NCBI GenBank assembly: GCA_021817455.1
Contig: JAKAUW010000080.1
Span: 1 to 64,000 of the forward strand
Origin: Thermoplasmata archaeon
GTDB lineage: Archaea; Thermoplasmatota; Thermoplasmata; Thermoplasmatales; Thermoplasmataceae
DNA length: 64,000 bases
Reading direction: 5' to 3'
This document shows positions 46,411 to 56,040 of the stretch, in pieces. A program made the translations under genes and the position numbers. Under the pieces are notes generated by a model. It saw only the letters and a list, made by a program, of their open reading frames with translations. It searched no databases and was not told the DNA's origin. Numbering within the stretch: the stretch's first letter is position 1; each line of letters begins with the position of its first letter.

Positions 46411-47583
46411 ATGAAGATTGAAGATGCAAGAAAGTCAATAGAAGATCTGAAGAGTCCGGAGGGTTTCCTTTACGCAGGCCTGCCAAAGTTCAAGGCACTC
46501 TTTGGTAGGGATTCGCTTATTTCTTCTATTGAACTTCTCAACTATGACAGTAACATTGCCAATGCGACTCTCCATGCCCTGAGCTCCCTGCAGGGCTCAG
46601 GATTTGATCAGGAAACACTTGAGGAGCCGGGAAAAATAATCCATGAATACCAGCATGATACTGAGATCATCAAGTCAAGAGCTAGAAATGTTGTCTGGCT
46701 GAAACATGGAAAGAATTACTTTTCTGTTGACAGCACCCCCCTTTTTGTCATACTGTACCATATGCTGATGGAAAAGAACCCACGGGTCCTGAGGGACAGA
46801 GAATTACTGGATTCTGTTTTAATGGCAATTTCTTGGATGCTTGATTTTGGATTCAGCGGGGCCTTTCTAAGTTATATGAAGGCAAAGATAGGATTTGGGC
46901 TACAGTCCCAATCCTGGCGCGATGGCATCGGCGCAGTACTTGAGAACCTCAAGGATCCAGTATCGGTTGTTGGAGTTCAGGGATACACTTTCTCCGCCCT
47001 TAATAGAGGTCTCAAGATCATGTCAAAAGCTGGTCTGAAAGAAACAAAATATGCCTTTTATGAAAGAATTGAGGAATCGATCACTAAACTGAAGGAGAAC
47101 TTCCATGAAAACTTTTATCTTGAGGAGACAGGCTTTTATGCTTTCGCTATTGATGGAGACGGAGTTGCAGAGAAGACAGTAACAAGCGATCCAGGCCATC
47201 TGCTTTTCTCAGGCCTCTTAAACAGAGGTGAAGAGAAACAGGTTATTGACAGGATCTTTGAAACTGATCTCCTCACCGATTATGGCATAAGGTGCATGTC
47301 GTCGAAATCAACGTATTTTGATGAGAAGGCATACCAGAGAGGGAGCGTTTGGCCCCATGACAACTTCCTCATCGCATTGGGGCTCAAGAACGCGGGTTAC
47401 GAGAAGCTTGCCGCAGAAATAGGAAAAAGAGTTTCCAGTGCTCTAGAGGAACTCAATGGGGTGCCTGAATACTTTGGCGTTAGTAGAAATGGGGAACTAA
47501 TTCCAAGCAGAAAAATGAGGATAACTCCTTGCGATCCCCAAGCATGGACAGCAGGTGCCTATAACTACTTTAACAGTTCTTAA
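46411..47583 (+). CDS. Glycogen-debranching-type glucosidase ((alpha/alpha)6 barrel)
   Basis: 390 residues, no signal peptide. The fold of amylo-alpha-1,6-glucosidases (GDE C-terminal domain) is indicated by LFGRDSLISSIELL near residue 30, QSWRDGIGAVL, and YQRGSVWPHDNFLIALGL near residue 310. Canonical members are longer and have an N-terminal beta-domain, absent here. Its position 50 bases after the sugar importer suggests it hydrolyses the imported oligosaccharide inside the cell. The linkage is not certain. Confidence 0.72.
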   Translation: MKIEDARKSIEDLKSPEGFLYAGLPKFKALFGRDSLISSIELLNYDSNIANATLHALSSLQGSGFDQETLEEPGKIIHEYQHDTEIIKSRARNVVWLKHGKNYFSVDSTPLFVILYHMLMEKNPRVLRDRELLDSVLMAISWMLDFGFSGAFLSYMKAKIGFGLQSQSWRDGIGAVLENLKDPVSVVGVQGYTFSALNRGLKIMSKAGLKETKYAFYERIEESITKLKENFHENFYLEETGFYAFAIDGDGVAEKTVTSDPGHLLFSGLLNRGEEKQVIDRIFETDLLTDYGIRCMSSKSTYFDEKAYQRGSVWPHDNFLIALGLKNAGYEKLAAEIGKRVSSALEELNGVPEYFGVSRNGELIPSRKMRITPCDPQAWTAGAYNYFNSS

Positions 47584-47615
47584 ATTAATCCAACATATAA
47601 CCCAACGGGAAAAGC

Positions 47616-48635
47616 ATGTTGGCAAAATGCGTTAAATGCGGCAAACTTCGCAATGGAAATACCCTATCTTATCTATGCCAGTGCGGGGGGATATACCAGT
47701 ATGAACCTGATTTTAAATATCATGAGGGAAATTACATGCGCAACTACCCCTACCTCTCTGATGCAGTAAGCTTGGGGGAAACCCAAACACCAATTTTGGA
47801 TATGGGAGATCTAATGCTAAAGCTGGAATACTTTTCTCCCACATATTCTTACAAGGACAGGGGAACCAAGGCACTGATTTCCTACCTGAAATCCAGGCTT
47901 CCGAACGGCGCCAGGATAAACGAGGATTCGTCAGGTAATGCTGGGGCTTCAATATCGGCATATGGAGCAGCAGCAGGCTTTGCCGTGAATATTTTTGTGC
48001 CTGAAAAAACGGTTGCCTCGAAGGTAAAACAAATTGAACTTTATGGAGCAAAGATCCATAAGGTTCCCGGTTCAAGGGAAGATGTTTCTACTGCTGCAAG
48101 AAACGCTGAAGGTTACTTTGCAAGCCACGTCTATAATCCAGAGTTCAGGGACGGCATGAGAGAAATAAGCTATGAGATATTCAGGCAGGCACAGGCATTC
48201 CCTGATTTCATATTTGTGCCGGTATCAGCTGGTACACTGATTCTTGGTGTAATATCCGGCTTCAAGCATCTACTCGATTCCGGTGAAATTGCAAAGCTGC
48301 CAAGATTTGTGGCAGTACAGACAGAAGCCGTTAAGCCACTTTGCGCCAGGATGAATAATCTGCCATTTGATCCGAAGGCGAAAGTTTCCTCAATAGCTGA
48401 TGCCCTTGTTTCAAGAGAACCTCCCCTCCTTGAACTTATGTATGAGGCGTTGAGTGGAGTCGGAGCCTGCATTACAGTCCCCGAGGAGGAAATAATGCAG
48501 GCAAGGCTGGAACTAGCATCAAAGGGCGTACTTGTGGAATATAGTTCAGCAACAGTGTTTGCCGCCCAGAAGAAATTCAAGGGTATAGGAAAAAGGCTCC
48601 TCATTATGACTGGAAACGGTCTAAAGAATTTATAA
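47616..48635 (+). CDS. thrC: Threonine synthase-like PLP enzyme
   Basis: 339 residues. An N-terminal zinc-ribbon-like part (C5, C8, C21, C23) precedes the PLP fold. The PLP lysine is K80 in SYKDRGTKA, and the phosphate-binding loop is SSGNAGAS. Threonine synthase converts O-phosphohomoserine to threonine. The size and zinc-ribbon match archaeal threonine synthase; related beta-replacing enzymes cannot be fully excluded. It ends two bases before the convergent OsmC gene. Confidence 0.8.
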   Translation: MLAKCVKCGKLRNGNTLSYLCQCGGIYQYEPDFKYHEGNYMRNYPYLSDAVSLGETQTPILDMGDLMLKLEYFSPTYSYKDRGTKALISYLKSRLPNGARINEDSSGNAGASISAYGAAAGFAVNIFVPEKTVASKVKQIELYGAKIHKVPGSREDVSTAARNAEGYFASHVYNPEFRDGMREISYEIFRQAQAFPDFIFVPVSAGTLILGVISGFKHLLDSGEIAKLPRFVAVQTEAVKPLCARMNNLPFDPKAKVSSIADALVSREPPLLELMYEALSGVGACITVPEEEIMQARLELASKGVLVEYSSATVFAAQKKFKGIGKRLLIMTGNGLKNL

Positions 48636-48637
48636 TG

Positions 48638-49096
48638 TTATGCAGGAGTAGCAAGAGCTTCTTCCGGATCTCTCTCTGTATCGATATTCTGATTGTTTAT
48701 AGTGAGAGAATAGCTCAGGTCAGCCCCTCCTCTTTTTACTATGATGGATACGCTGCAGTACTTGGTAAGGGATAAGCCGATTGCTTTCCTGGCCTTTTCT
48801 TTGTCAACATCCCCTTCCAGGAAGTAATGGATATTCACATGAGTCAGGGTTTTGGGATGCTCATCCGCCCTGTCTCCAGTAACTTCACATCGAAAAGTTT
48901 TGAAAGCAACTTTCATTTTCAAGAGGATTCCAACCACATCGTCGCTGGAGCATCCCCCCATTGCAAGCAGAAGGTGTTCCGTAGGAGAAAAGTTATCAGT
49001 GTTGTTGGCAATAGAATTTTTCAGGGTGACTGGCACTTTGCCAGGAACATTGCTCTGAAAACCACCATTTTCAACATACTCAAACGAGACTTTCAT
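48638..49096 (-). CDS. OsmC-family protein
   Basis: 152 residues. The two redox cysteines of OsmC/Ohr proteins are present: C49 in MGGCSSDDV and C114 in KYCSVS. They reduce organic hydroperoxides in the known members. FSPTEHLLLAMGGC is the typical first motif. A role in peroxide defence is likely; a TusA-like sulfur function is less so. Confidence 0.86.
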   Translation of the reverse strand: MKVSFEYVENGGFQSNVPGKVPVTLKNSIANNTDNFSPTEHLLLAMGGCSSDDVVGILLKMKVAFKTFRCEVTGDRADEHPKTLTHVNIHYFLEGDVDKEKARKAIGLSLTKYCSVSIIVKRGGADLSYSLTINNQNIDTERDPEEALATPA

Positions 49097-49159
49097 GCCC
49101 TCAAAGATTGTAAAATTGTATTTAGAGTTTGGGAGGCCCCAAACCGGCTCAAAAATAGT

Positions 49160-49660
49160 TTACTCTTCCGGCACCTTTCTCAGTGCACTGCCAATAGCTT
49201 TAAGTGCGTAAAGGGCAGCTGTAAGGCCCGCTGAAATATCGGGGTCCTTCACCATGGCGTACAACCTGAGTAAGGATGTAGCCTCCGGATTCTTTGCACC
49301 ACTGACCATCCCATCCCAAAGTTCGTCGCTGTTGAACAGTATAGCTTTTATAGCATCAGATGCTTTTTCGCTGGAAAGTGAGTGTGAGAGCGCTGAAACC
49401 ACATTCATAGTCTTTACAAACCCATAGAGGAAATCCCTGGAAGTAAGGAAGTTCGAAAGAAACTCAATGTCACTTGGCAGGAATTCCGATGACAAGTTTT
49501 CCATTGCTGAGATAAGACCGGAGTTCTTCACTTTGCCAAAAAGGTTGAGAATGGCCTCAAGAGAATCCCTGTTCTCTAAGAGCCCTTCGATAAGGGGTTC
49601 AAGGTCATCCTGGTCATTTCCTGAACTTAACTTCTTTTTTCCTTCTGTTTTCTCTACCAT
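49160..49660 (-). CDS. DUF1641 family protein, partner of the SQR-like flavoprotein
   Basis: 166 residues, mostly helical, no membrane span. The C-terminal part (LRLYAMVKDPDISAGLTAAL, then YALKAIG) is the DUF1641 signature. Genes of this family are commonly adjacent to sulfide:quinone oxidoreductase-like flavoproteins, as here, where the spacing is 3 bases. It may anchor or regulate the flavoprotein; its biochemical role is unknown. Confidence 0.75.
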   Translation of the reverse strand: MVEKTEGKKKLSSGNDQDDLEPLIEGLLENRDSLEAILNLFGKVKNSGLISAMENLSSEFLPSDIEFLSNFLTSRDFLYGFVKTMNVVSALSHSLSSEKASDAIKAILFNSDELWDGMVSGAKNPEATSLLRLYAMVKDPDISAGLTAALYALKAIGSALRKVPEE

Positions 49661-49663
49661 AGT

Positions 49664-50806
49664 TTACACCATCCCTCTTACAATTGTGGAGAAGTATGTG
49701 TCATTGGAGGTCCACCTGAGCATGAAATCGCCCTTGTTCTCGGTTATAGCCTTAATTCTGGTTTCAGCGGTTCCAAGATATGTGAAAGCCCTATCCTTAC
49801 CGGTGATGTTGATTTGAGGAGCGACCGAAGTATATTGATCGTCTGAAAGACCGCCCACGGCATCTGCGATAATCCGAGATGCTGCAAATGAAGCCTCCAG
49901 ATACCCTGAAGTAGCAAGTTTGCTCTCAAAGAGATTGTTTGAGTCTCCAACAGCATAGACTGATCCATTTCCTTTCACGGTAAGTGTCTTTGGATCAACT
50001 TCTATATATCCGGTCTCTCCCGCCAGGCCAGACTGAGTCATCGCTTTCTGTCCCTTATGCGGCGGAACAAGAAGAAGTAAATTGTACTTGAATTTGGATT
50101 CATCAGCTGCGTTTACTTCCTTGTTCTTCTGGTTTACGGAGGTGACCGTCACATTCGGGTGTAATTCAATCTTCTTTTCCTGAAGTTTATCCCTGATGAA
50201 CCCTGTAAGGTTTGAATCTGTTCCAATATTTTCTGATGGGGCAAGATATGTTATCTCAGTCTTCTCTCTCAGCCCCTTTGCCGTCAGGAATGAATCAAGG
50301 AGAAATGCGAACTCATAAAGTGCCTGAGGGTACTGGATTGTTGTACCTGTACTGCCAATGACAACATTTCCTCCCTGGAATCCCCTGAGGGTCTCCCTTA
50401 ACTCAAGGGCTTTCTGAAGATCGTAAAAATGCTTTGCTTCCCCACTGTATCCGGGAATTTCCTCTGGCGCATACCTGTTACCAGTGGCAATTACGAGGTA
50501 ATCAGCCATGTAACTCTTCCCTGACTTGAGGAATACTATGTGCTCTTCCGAATTTACTCTGATAACCTCATCATGGATATACTGGATTCCGCCATTCAGA
50601 AGAAATTCAACAGGCTTTACACTTTTCCTGTAATTCTTATAGCCAAATGGAATGAATAGGCCATCAGGTTTGTAAAAATGCCTCGTAGTATTCCCTATCA
50701 CCAATATCTCAAGTTCCTTTTCTGTTGCGTGGAATCTCAGTTTGTTGGCTGCTACAAGCCCTGATGGGCCGTCGCCAATCACTATAACTCTTTTAGCAAC
50801 TACCAT
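49664..50806 (-). CDS. SQR-like FAD-dependent oxidoreductase without cysteines
   Basis: 380 residues from the ATG at 50806 (an earlier ATG at 50845 adds residues that do not resemble the family). The FAD-binding N-terminus is RVIVIGDGPSGLVAANKL, the second FAD motif is VYAVGDSNN near residue 285, and the HFYKPDGLFIPFGY segment is typical of sulfide:quinone oxidoreductase relatives. No cysteine is present anywhere, so the disulfide chemistry of SQR is impossible. A type II NADH dehydrogenase-like or other quinone-linked activity is more likely. DUF1641 follows in the operon. Confidence 0.78.
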   Translation of the reverse strand: MVVAKRVIVIGDGPSGLVAANKLRFHATEKELEILVIGNTTRHFYKPDGLFIPFGYKNYRKSVKPVEFLLNGGIQYIHDEVIRVNSEEHIVFLKSGKSYMADYLVIATGNRYAPEEIPGYSGEAKHFYDLQKALELRETLRGFQGGNVVIGSTGTTIQYPQALYEFAFLLDSFLTAKGLREKTEITYLAPSENIGTDSNLTGFIRDKLQEKKIELHPNVTVTSVNQKNKEVNAADESKFKYNLLLLVPPHKGQKAMTQSGLAGETGYIEVDPKTLTVKGNGSVYAVGDSNNLFESKLATSGYLEASFAASRIIADAVGGLSDDQYTSVAPQINITGKDRAFTYLGTAETRIKAITENKGDFMLRWTSNDTYFSTIVRGMV

Positions 50807-50844
50807 ATTAATCACTCTTTCAAATATCCGTGAATATGTTTCCA

Positions 50845-50940
50845 TAGCCTGAAATCCAGTAACTTAATGGGTTTCCTGATGTGCGATAACTGGTTGGCGA
50901 CCCTGCTGTGGTCACAATCGCTTGGTTGTCATTCAGGCTA
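50845..50940 (+). other. Intergenic element able to form a four-hairpin structure
   Basis: TAGCCTGAA (50845-50853) and TTCAGGCTA (50932-50940) are perfect 9-base complements that can close a 96-nt structure. Inside are CCAGT/ACTGG (50856-50860 with 50889-50893), GACC/GGTC and ACAA/TTGT hairpins, which would make a four-way junction. A run of seven T lies 37 bases downstream (50977-50983). It is not a tRNA: no T-loop sequence is present. The strand is uncertain. Alternatively it is an IS end or chance. Confidence 0.4.
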
Positions 50941-51090
50941 ATCCGCACTGCAAATCATCGTTACTTGTTATTAGAATTTTTTTGTTAACCTTTGAATTAA
51001 TGCGGGCTGGCAAGTATCCTGAAAATGAAAATCATATTGCGACCCTTTATCCAAATGGAAAGAATAAATAGTTATCTAACATAAACCTCT

Positions 51091-51390
51091 ATGGACTCCC
51101 AGCTAAGGGTTCTCAGCAAGGAAAAGAACACAATAACCCTTGAGATGCTCAATTACGACAACACGATTCTCAGGCCGCTTATAGATGAAATTCTGAAAGA
51201 TGAGCAGGTCGAAGAGACAAGATACTACATAAAGCACCCAATTATTGACAATCCGGAAATATTTGTAAAGGTAAAGACCGGCAAGCCCCAGGCTGCTGTA
51301 AAGAGATCTATCAAGAGGCTCAGCAAAGTGTATGAAAACCTTGAGGCTGATCTCACAAAAGAGCAGAAAAGACTTGCGGAATCAAGCTAG
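51091..51390 (+). CDS. rpoL: DNA-directed RNA polymerase subunit L
   Basis: 99 residues. The pattern NYDNTILRPLIDEILKDEQV, RYYIKHPIIDNPEIFVKVKT matches archaeal RpoL (Rpb11-like), the assembly partner of RpoD. AATAAATAG at 51063-51071 fits a leaderless start. It is followed four bases later by the tRNA methyltransferase gene. Confidence 0.94.
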   Translation: MDSQLRVLSKEKNTITLEMLNYDNTILRPLIDEILKDEQVEETRYYIKHPIIDNPEIFVKVKTGKPQAAVKRSIKRLSKVYENLEADLTKEQKRLAESS

Positions 51391-51394
51391 TTAA

Positions 51395-52363
51395 ATGGTA
51401 GGCACTTTTCTGGTGGAATTGCTCCAGGATATTCCTGAGGCGCCCCAGTATGAACTCCAGTCTCTGAGCGAGACAGGTAAATTTGAAATTCTGAATAACT
51501 CCGGAAACTTTTTCCTTATCCATGGCGACTGGGATGGCCTCAGAAATGCGGCCTATGTCAGGCGGGTGGTAAATATCCTTTCCAGTGCCTCACAGTTGGA
51601 AGATTTGGCGGCGAGTACCGTACTCCCCGAAGGAAAATTCTTTGTCCGCTTCCAGGACAGCTCTGATTGCCATAATTCAGGCATAGAACCAAGCATTGGC
51701 GATATGCTGGGAGGGAAGGGCAGGGTATCCTTCAGGAACCCAGATTTTGTGGTCAGGGTATACCATCTCGATATGTGGTATGCAGGATTGGAAATCTTTT
51801 CCGGAATAGGAAAGGAACTTCACGCGAGGAGAGCCCCAATGAGGCCGTTCTTCTCCCCTATATCAATAGACCCAAGGCATGCAAGATTTATGGTGAATAT
51901 TACAGGCACAAAAGATGGAGAAACCATCCTGGACCCATTCTGCGGGACTGGAGGTATTCTACTTGAAGCTGGGCTGATGGGCAGAAGAGTATTAGGTAAT
52001 GACTGGTCCCTCCAAATGGCAACTGGTGCAAAGCTGAACCTCAAGTATTTTGGCGTGAGGGATTACCAGATAGGCAATGACGATTTCCTTAAATTGGAGA
52101 TCAGCGAACCTGTTGCTGCCATAGCAACCGACTTTCCTTATGGAAAGAATTCCCGCTTATCACAAAAGAATCTGGAACAGCTTTATGGTGGTAGCTTCAG
52201 GAAATTCCATTCAATACTGCCAGAAGGCAGAAGGGCGGTAGTAGTTGTTTCAGAAAGAAAGTTCCTTGATCTTGCCACAGACTATTTCCATACTGAGAAG
52301 GTCTTCCAATTCCGGGTTCATCGTTCTTTAACAAGGTATTTCGCTGTGCTCAAGAGAAAGTAA
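51395..52363 (+). CDS. tRNA (guanine-N2) methyltransferase Trm-G10/Trm11-like
   Basis: 322 residues: an N-terminal THUMP-like region (about 1-150) and a Rossmann methyltransferase domain with DPFCGTGGILLEAGLMG (about residues 177-193) and NDWS. The catalytic motif IV is ATDFPYGKNS, with Phe where NPPY/DPPY-type enzymes have the first Pro. The family methylates G10 of tRNA. It is in one operon with rpoL. Confidence 0.85.
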   Translation: MVGTFLVELLQDIPEAPQYELQSLSETGKFEILNNSGNFFLIHGDWDGLRNAAYVRRVVNILSSASQLEDLAASTVLPEGKFFVRFQDSSDCHNSGIEPSIGDMLGGKGRVSFRNPDFVVRVYHLDMWYAGLEIFSGIGKELHARRAPMRPFFSPISIDPRHARFMVNITGTKDGETILDPFCGTGGILLEAGLMGRRVLGNDWSLQMATGAKLNLKYFGVRDYQIGNDDFLKLEISEPVAAIATDFPYGKNSRLSQKNLEQLYGGSFRKFHSILPEGRRAVVVVSERKFLDLATDYFHTEKVFQFRVHRSLTRYFAVLKRK

Positions 52364-52381
52364 CATTTTGGTTACCTGCTG

Positions 52382-52392
52382 TATTTATATAG
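52382..52392 (+). promoter_or_regulatory. TATA box of the grpE-dnaK-dnaJ operon
   Basis: TATTTATATAG is centred about 27 bases before the ATG of grpE (52414), so the message is probably leaderless. No separate heat-shock operator was recognised between it and the preceding gene. Confidence 0.55.
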
Positions 52393-52413
52393 AAGAACAA
52401 ATTTACTTGTGCA

Positions 52414-52956
52414 ATGTCTGCCCAATCCTCGAAGAACAGCAAACTCAGGAATCCGCTGGCCGATGAAGCAGCCACAAGCAGGGTTAGAGCCCTGACTAGA
52501 GACCACCTGCGCCTGGTAAGGCTTGACAGGGAACTCAATGAGGCCAATGCACAGCTTGCACAGTACAAGGAACTATACCTGAGGCAGAGGGCAGAGATGG
52601 AGAACTATTCCAGGGCGGTGGAGAGGGAAAAAACTCTCATAACTAAGAATGCCAGCAGGAATGTGATAAAGGATCTTCTGCCACTTCTGGATTCTTTTGA
52701 TTCTGCAATAAATGCATCAAAGGGAGATGGAAACATCGTCGCAATGCACACCCAGCTCATGAAAATTCTTTCTGCATATGGATTCAGTTCCATCGATGCA
52801 AAGGGCAAAAAATTTGATCCTTATCAGCATGAGGTTATTGCAGTGAACCAGTCAAATGAAGATGGAATAGTTCTTGAGGAAGTTCAGAAGGGCTATAAGT
52901 TGAATGAAGAAATTATCAGAACATCAAAAGTCATAGTAGGAAAAAACGGTGAATAA
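52414..52956 (+). CDS. grpE: Nucleotide exchange factor GrpE
   Basis: 180 residues: a long N-terminal coiled coil (about 25-80) and the C-terminal beta domain with [11 protein letters not shown], and [18 protein letters not shown], the most conserved GrpE segments. It releases ADP from DnaK. It is first in the operon grpE-dnaK-dnaJ, with 2 bases to dnaK. Confidence 0.95.
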   Translation: MSAQSSKNSKLRNPLADEAATSRVRALTRDHLRLVRLDRELNEANAQLAQYKELYLRQRAEMENYSRAVEREKTLITKNASRNVIKDLLPLLDSFDSAINASKGDGNIVAMHTQLMKILSAYGFSSIDAKGKKFDPYQHEVIAVNQSNEDGIVLEEVQKGYKLNEEIIRTSKVIVGKNGE

Positions 52957-52958
52957 GA

Positions 52959-54803
52959 ATGTCAAAGATCATTGGTATTGATTTGGGAACAAGTAACTCG
53001 GCTGCAGCAGTTGTTATTTCGGGAAAACCAACAGTAATCCCAAGCGCAGAGGGCGTTTCTATAGGTGGAAAGGCATTTCCAAGCTACGTCGCCTTCACAA
53101 AGGATGGGGATCTTCTGGTCGGTGAACCCGCAAAGAGACAGGCACTCCTCAACCCGGAAGGAACAATATACGCTGCTAAGAGGAAGATGGGTACCGACCA
53201 CAAGTTCAAGGTAAAGGGCAAGGAATACACCCCTCAGCAGATATCAGCATTCATACTCCAGAAGATAAAGAGAGATGCTGAGGCCTTCCTTGGTGAAGAA
53301 GTGAAGGAAGCTGTAATTACGGTGCCGGCTTACTTCGACGACAACCAGAGGCAGGCTACTAAAGATGCCGGGCTCATAGCTGGCTTAGAAGTAAAGAGAA
53401 TTATAAACGAACCTACCGCAGCCTCCCTTGCATACGGTATTGACAAGCTCAACGAATCCCTGAAGATTCTGGTTTTCGACCTTGGGGGCGGAACCCTTGA
53501 TGTGACAATAATGGACTTTGGCGAAGGAGTCTTCGAAGTTGTATCAACTTCCGGAGACACTCACCTTGGTGGAACAGACATGGATGAGGCAATAATCAAG
53601 TACCTACTCGATGACTTCAAGAGCAAGGAGGGCGTCGACCTTTCAAAGGACAAGAATGCTTACATCAGGCTCAAGGATGCCGCGGAAAAGGCAAAGATTG
53701 AACTCTCATCAACAACAACCACCGAGATAAACCTGCCGTATATAACAGCGACCCAGGATGGCCCTAAGCACCTGCAGCTTACAATGAGCCGGTCTAAGCT
53801 CGAAGAACTCATTAGCCCAATCGTTGAAAGATGCAAGGCCCCTATAGAGAATGCACTCAAGGGAGGAAAACTCTCTAAGGGGGACGTTACCAAGATCATA
53901 CTCGTGGGAGGGCCCACTAGAATACCAATGGTGAGGAAATTTGTCGAAGACTTCTTCGGAAGAAAAGTTGAAGGAGGCGTTGATCCAATGGAGTGTGTGG
54001 CCATCGGTGCTTCAATACAGGGCGCAGTTCTCACGGGTGATATTAAGGACATTGTGCTTCTCGATGTAACTCCGCTTACTCTGGGAATCGAAACACTAGG
54101 TGGTGTGGCTACCCCGCTTATACAGGCAAACACTACAATTCCCACAAAGAAATCACAGATATTCACCACTGCCGGTGACATGCAGACGGCTGTCACAATA
54201 CACGTAGTGCAGGGGGAGAGAGCCATGGCCGCTGATAATGTATCGCTGGGAATGTTCAATCTTGTTGGAATTCCTCCTGCACCAAGGGGCATTCCCCAAA
54301 TAGAGGTTACCTTTGATATCGATGCAAATGGGATCCTGAACGTATCAGCAACTGACAAGGGATCAGGAAAGAAGCAGAGTATTTCCATAACGGCATCAAC
54401 AAAGCTCTCCAAGGAAGAGATAGAGAAGATGAAAAAGCAGGCAGAGGAATTTGCAGAGCAGGACAAGAAGAAAAAGGAGGAAGTTGAAAAATTCAATGCT
54501 GCTGAGACACTTGCCTATACTGTTGAATCTACCCTGAATGATGCAGGGGACAAAGTGGATGAGGGCACGAAGAAAGAAGTGAAGGAAAAGGTCAAGGAAC
54601 TCAGGGAAGCAGTGACAGCCAAGGATCTGGCAAAAGTTGAGGCTCTGACAGAAGAATTATCTAAGAAGATACAGGAAATCGGCGCAAAGATGTATCAGGG
54701 ACAGCCTGGAGAGCAACAAACCTCCCAGGGTGAGCAACAGCAAGCCCAGGGGGAGAAGCAGGACAATGAACAGACTGTGGATGCGGATTTCAAGGAAAAG
54801 TAG
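52959..54803 (+). CDS. dnaK: Chaperone DnaK (Hsp70)
   Basis: 614 residues. ATPase domain starts [15 protein letters not shown]; phosphate-2 motif [11 protein letters not shown] and adenosine motif [10 protein letters not shown] are present. The substrate-binding domain and a helical lid follow, ending in a Gln-rich tail ([16 protein letters not shown]). The bacterial-type set in archaea is generally explained by ancient transfer. Confidence 0.98.
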   Translation: MSKIIGIDLGTSNSAAAVVISGKPTVIPSAEGVSIGGKAFPSYVAFTKDGDLLVGEPAKRQALLNPEGTIYAAKRKMGTDHKFKVKGKEYTPQQISAFILQKIKRDAEAFLGEEVKEAVITVPAYFDDNQRQATKDAGLIAGLEVKRIINEPTAASLAYGIDKLNESLKILVFDLGGGTLDVTIMDFGEGVFEVVSTSGDTHLGGTDMDEAIIKYLLDDFKSKEGVDLSKDKNAYIRLKDAAEKAKIELSSTTTTEINLPYITATQDGPKHLQLTMSRSKLEELISPIVERCKAPIENALKGGKLSKGDVTKIILVGGPTRIPMVRKFVEDFFGRKVEGGVDPMECVAIGASIQGAVLTGDIKDIVLLDVTPLTLGIETLGGVATPLIQANTTIPTKKSQIFTTAGDMQTAVTIHVVQGERAMAADNVSLGMFNLVGIPPAPRGIPQIEVTFDIDANGILNVSATDKGSGKKQSISITASTKLSKEEIEKMKKQAEEFAEQDKKKKEEVEKFNAAETLAYTVESTLNDAGDKVDEGTKKEVKEKVKELREAVTAKDLAKVEALTEELSKKIQEIGAKMYQGQPGEQQTSQGEQQQAQGEKQDNEQTVDADFKEK

Positions 54804-54825
54804 TCTGGCGGGGACCAGATAATAA

Positions 54826-55932
54826 ATGGCCAAGGACTACTACGAAACTCTGGGGGTAGCAAGAAATGCTACTCAGGACGAAATCAAAAAAGCATTCAGA
54901 GGTCTTGCAAGAAAATACCATCCCGATGCAAACCCGGACAATAAGGATGCAGCTGAAGCCAAATTCAAGGAAATCAGCGAAGCCTACGAAGTGCTCTCCG
55001 ATGAAAGCAAGAGGAGAATGTACGATCAGACTGGAAGAGTCGAATTCGGTTCCGGAAGATCTGATTTCACTTGGCAGGACTTCTCGCATTTCAATGATTT
55101 CAGCGATCTCGGCGATGTCTTCAGGAATATTTTTGGGGGCAATTTCGGGTTCGGAGGTTCTTCTGATTTTGCTTCAGGCTTCGGAAGGCAGGAAGAAAAC
55201 CTTGATCTCGTCACCAATCTCCGGGTAACACTGGAAGAGGCATACTACGGTGCATCAAAAAATATAAGATACAGACGTAATGAAATATGTACACATTGCA
55301 AAGGGACAGGCTCTGATGACGGAAGGCTCATTACCTGTTCAGTCTGCAATGGAACTGGCCAACAGCGGGTGGTTCAGGGGCAGGGTTTCTTCAGGATGGT
55401 CTCGGTTACTGTGTGTAACACTTGCGGAGGCAGGGGAAAGATTCCAAGCAAACCATGCACTACCTGCAAGGGAGTAGGATCAGTCCCAGTTACAGAAAAT
55501 CTGGAAATCCAGGTCCCCAAGGGCTCTCCGGATCATCTTAGGCTTAGGGTGAAAGGCAAGGGGCAGTCAAACATGGGAAGGACGGGGGACTTATTTGTAA
55601 TCCTCAACATCCAGGAGCCAAATGGTATGAGGAGAATGAATGATGATATTTACCTCCAGTATGAGGTAAGTTTCCCGGAAGCTGCGCTTGGCGCAGAGAA
55701 GGAGATTTCAATCTTCAAAGAGAAATTGACACTAAAAATTCCTCCCGGAACTCAACCTGGAGAAATCTTAAGGATCAAGAATGCCGGGATGCCTCATGTA
55801 AATGGGCGTGGCTCTGGGGACATACTAATCGAGACTAAGGTAGTGGTCCCAAAACACCTCTCGCCTTCGCAGAAAGAGCTCATTGCAAAACTTGATGAAG
55901 AAAGCGGCAAGAAGCGCACCTGGTTCAAATAG
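54826..55932 (+). CDS. dnaJ: Chaperone DnaJ (Hsp40, type I)
   Basis: 368 residues. J domain with the HPD motif (KYHPDAN, residue about 32), Gly/Phe-rich linker (about 75-120), four zinc-binding CxxCxGxG repeats ([32 protein letters not shown]) and the C-terminal substrate-binding domain. It stimulates the ATPase of DnaK. It follows dnaK by 22 bases. Confidence 0.98.
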   Translation: MAKDYYETLGVARNATQDEIKKAFRGLARKYHPDANPDNKDAAEAKFKEISEAYEVLSDESKRRMYDQTGRVEFGSGRSDFTWQDFSHFNDFSDLGDVFRNIFGGNFGFGGSSDFASGFGRQEENLDLVTNLRVTLEEAYYGASKNIRYRRNEICTHCKGTGSDDGRLITCSVCNGTGQQRVVQGQGFFRMVSVTVCNTCGGRGKIPSKPCTTCKGVGSVPVTENLEIQVPKGSPDHLRLRVKGKGQSNMGRTGDLFVILNIQEPNGMRRMNDDIYLQYEVSFPEAALGAEKEISIFKEKLTLKIPPGTQPGEILRIKNAGMPHVNGRGSGDILIETKVVVPKHLSPSQKELIAKLDEESGKKRTWFK

Positions 55933-56040
55933 GGCTTATTCCTCCTTTTAGACAGTCATATCCGCAAAATTTGGCAGACAAAGTATGAATCAGGCTCATT
56001 AGACCGAAACTTATAAATTGGCTTAAGCCAATATTTGCCC

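Noticed and set aside
50845-50940. tRNA gene in the SQR-RpoL intergenic space
   Set aside because: The outline of a cloverleaf can be drawn, but there is no T-loop consensus, no matching anticodon arm and the outer stem is 9 bp.
53660-54496. 278-codon open frame on the minus strand opposite dnaK
   Set aside because: It is a shadow of the highly biased dnaK coding sequence; no protein family is recognisable in it and dnaK is intact.
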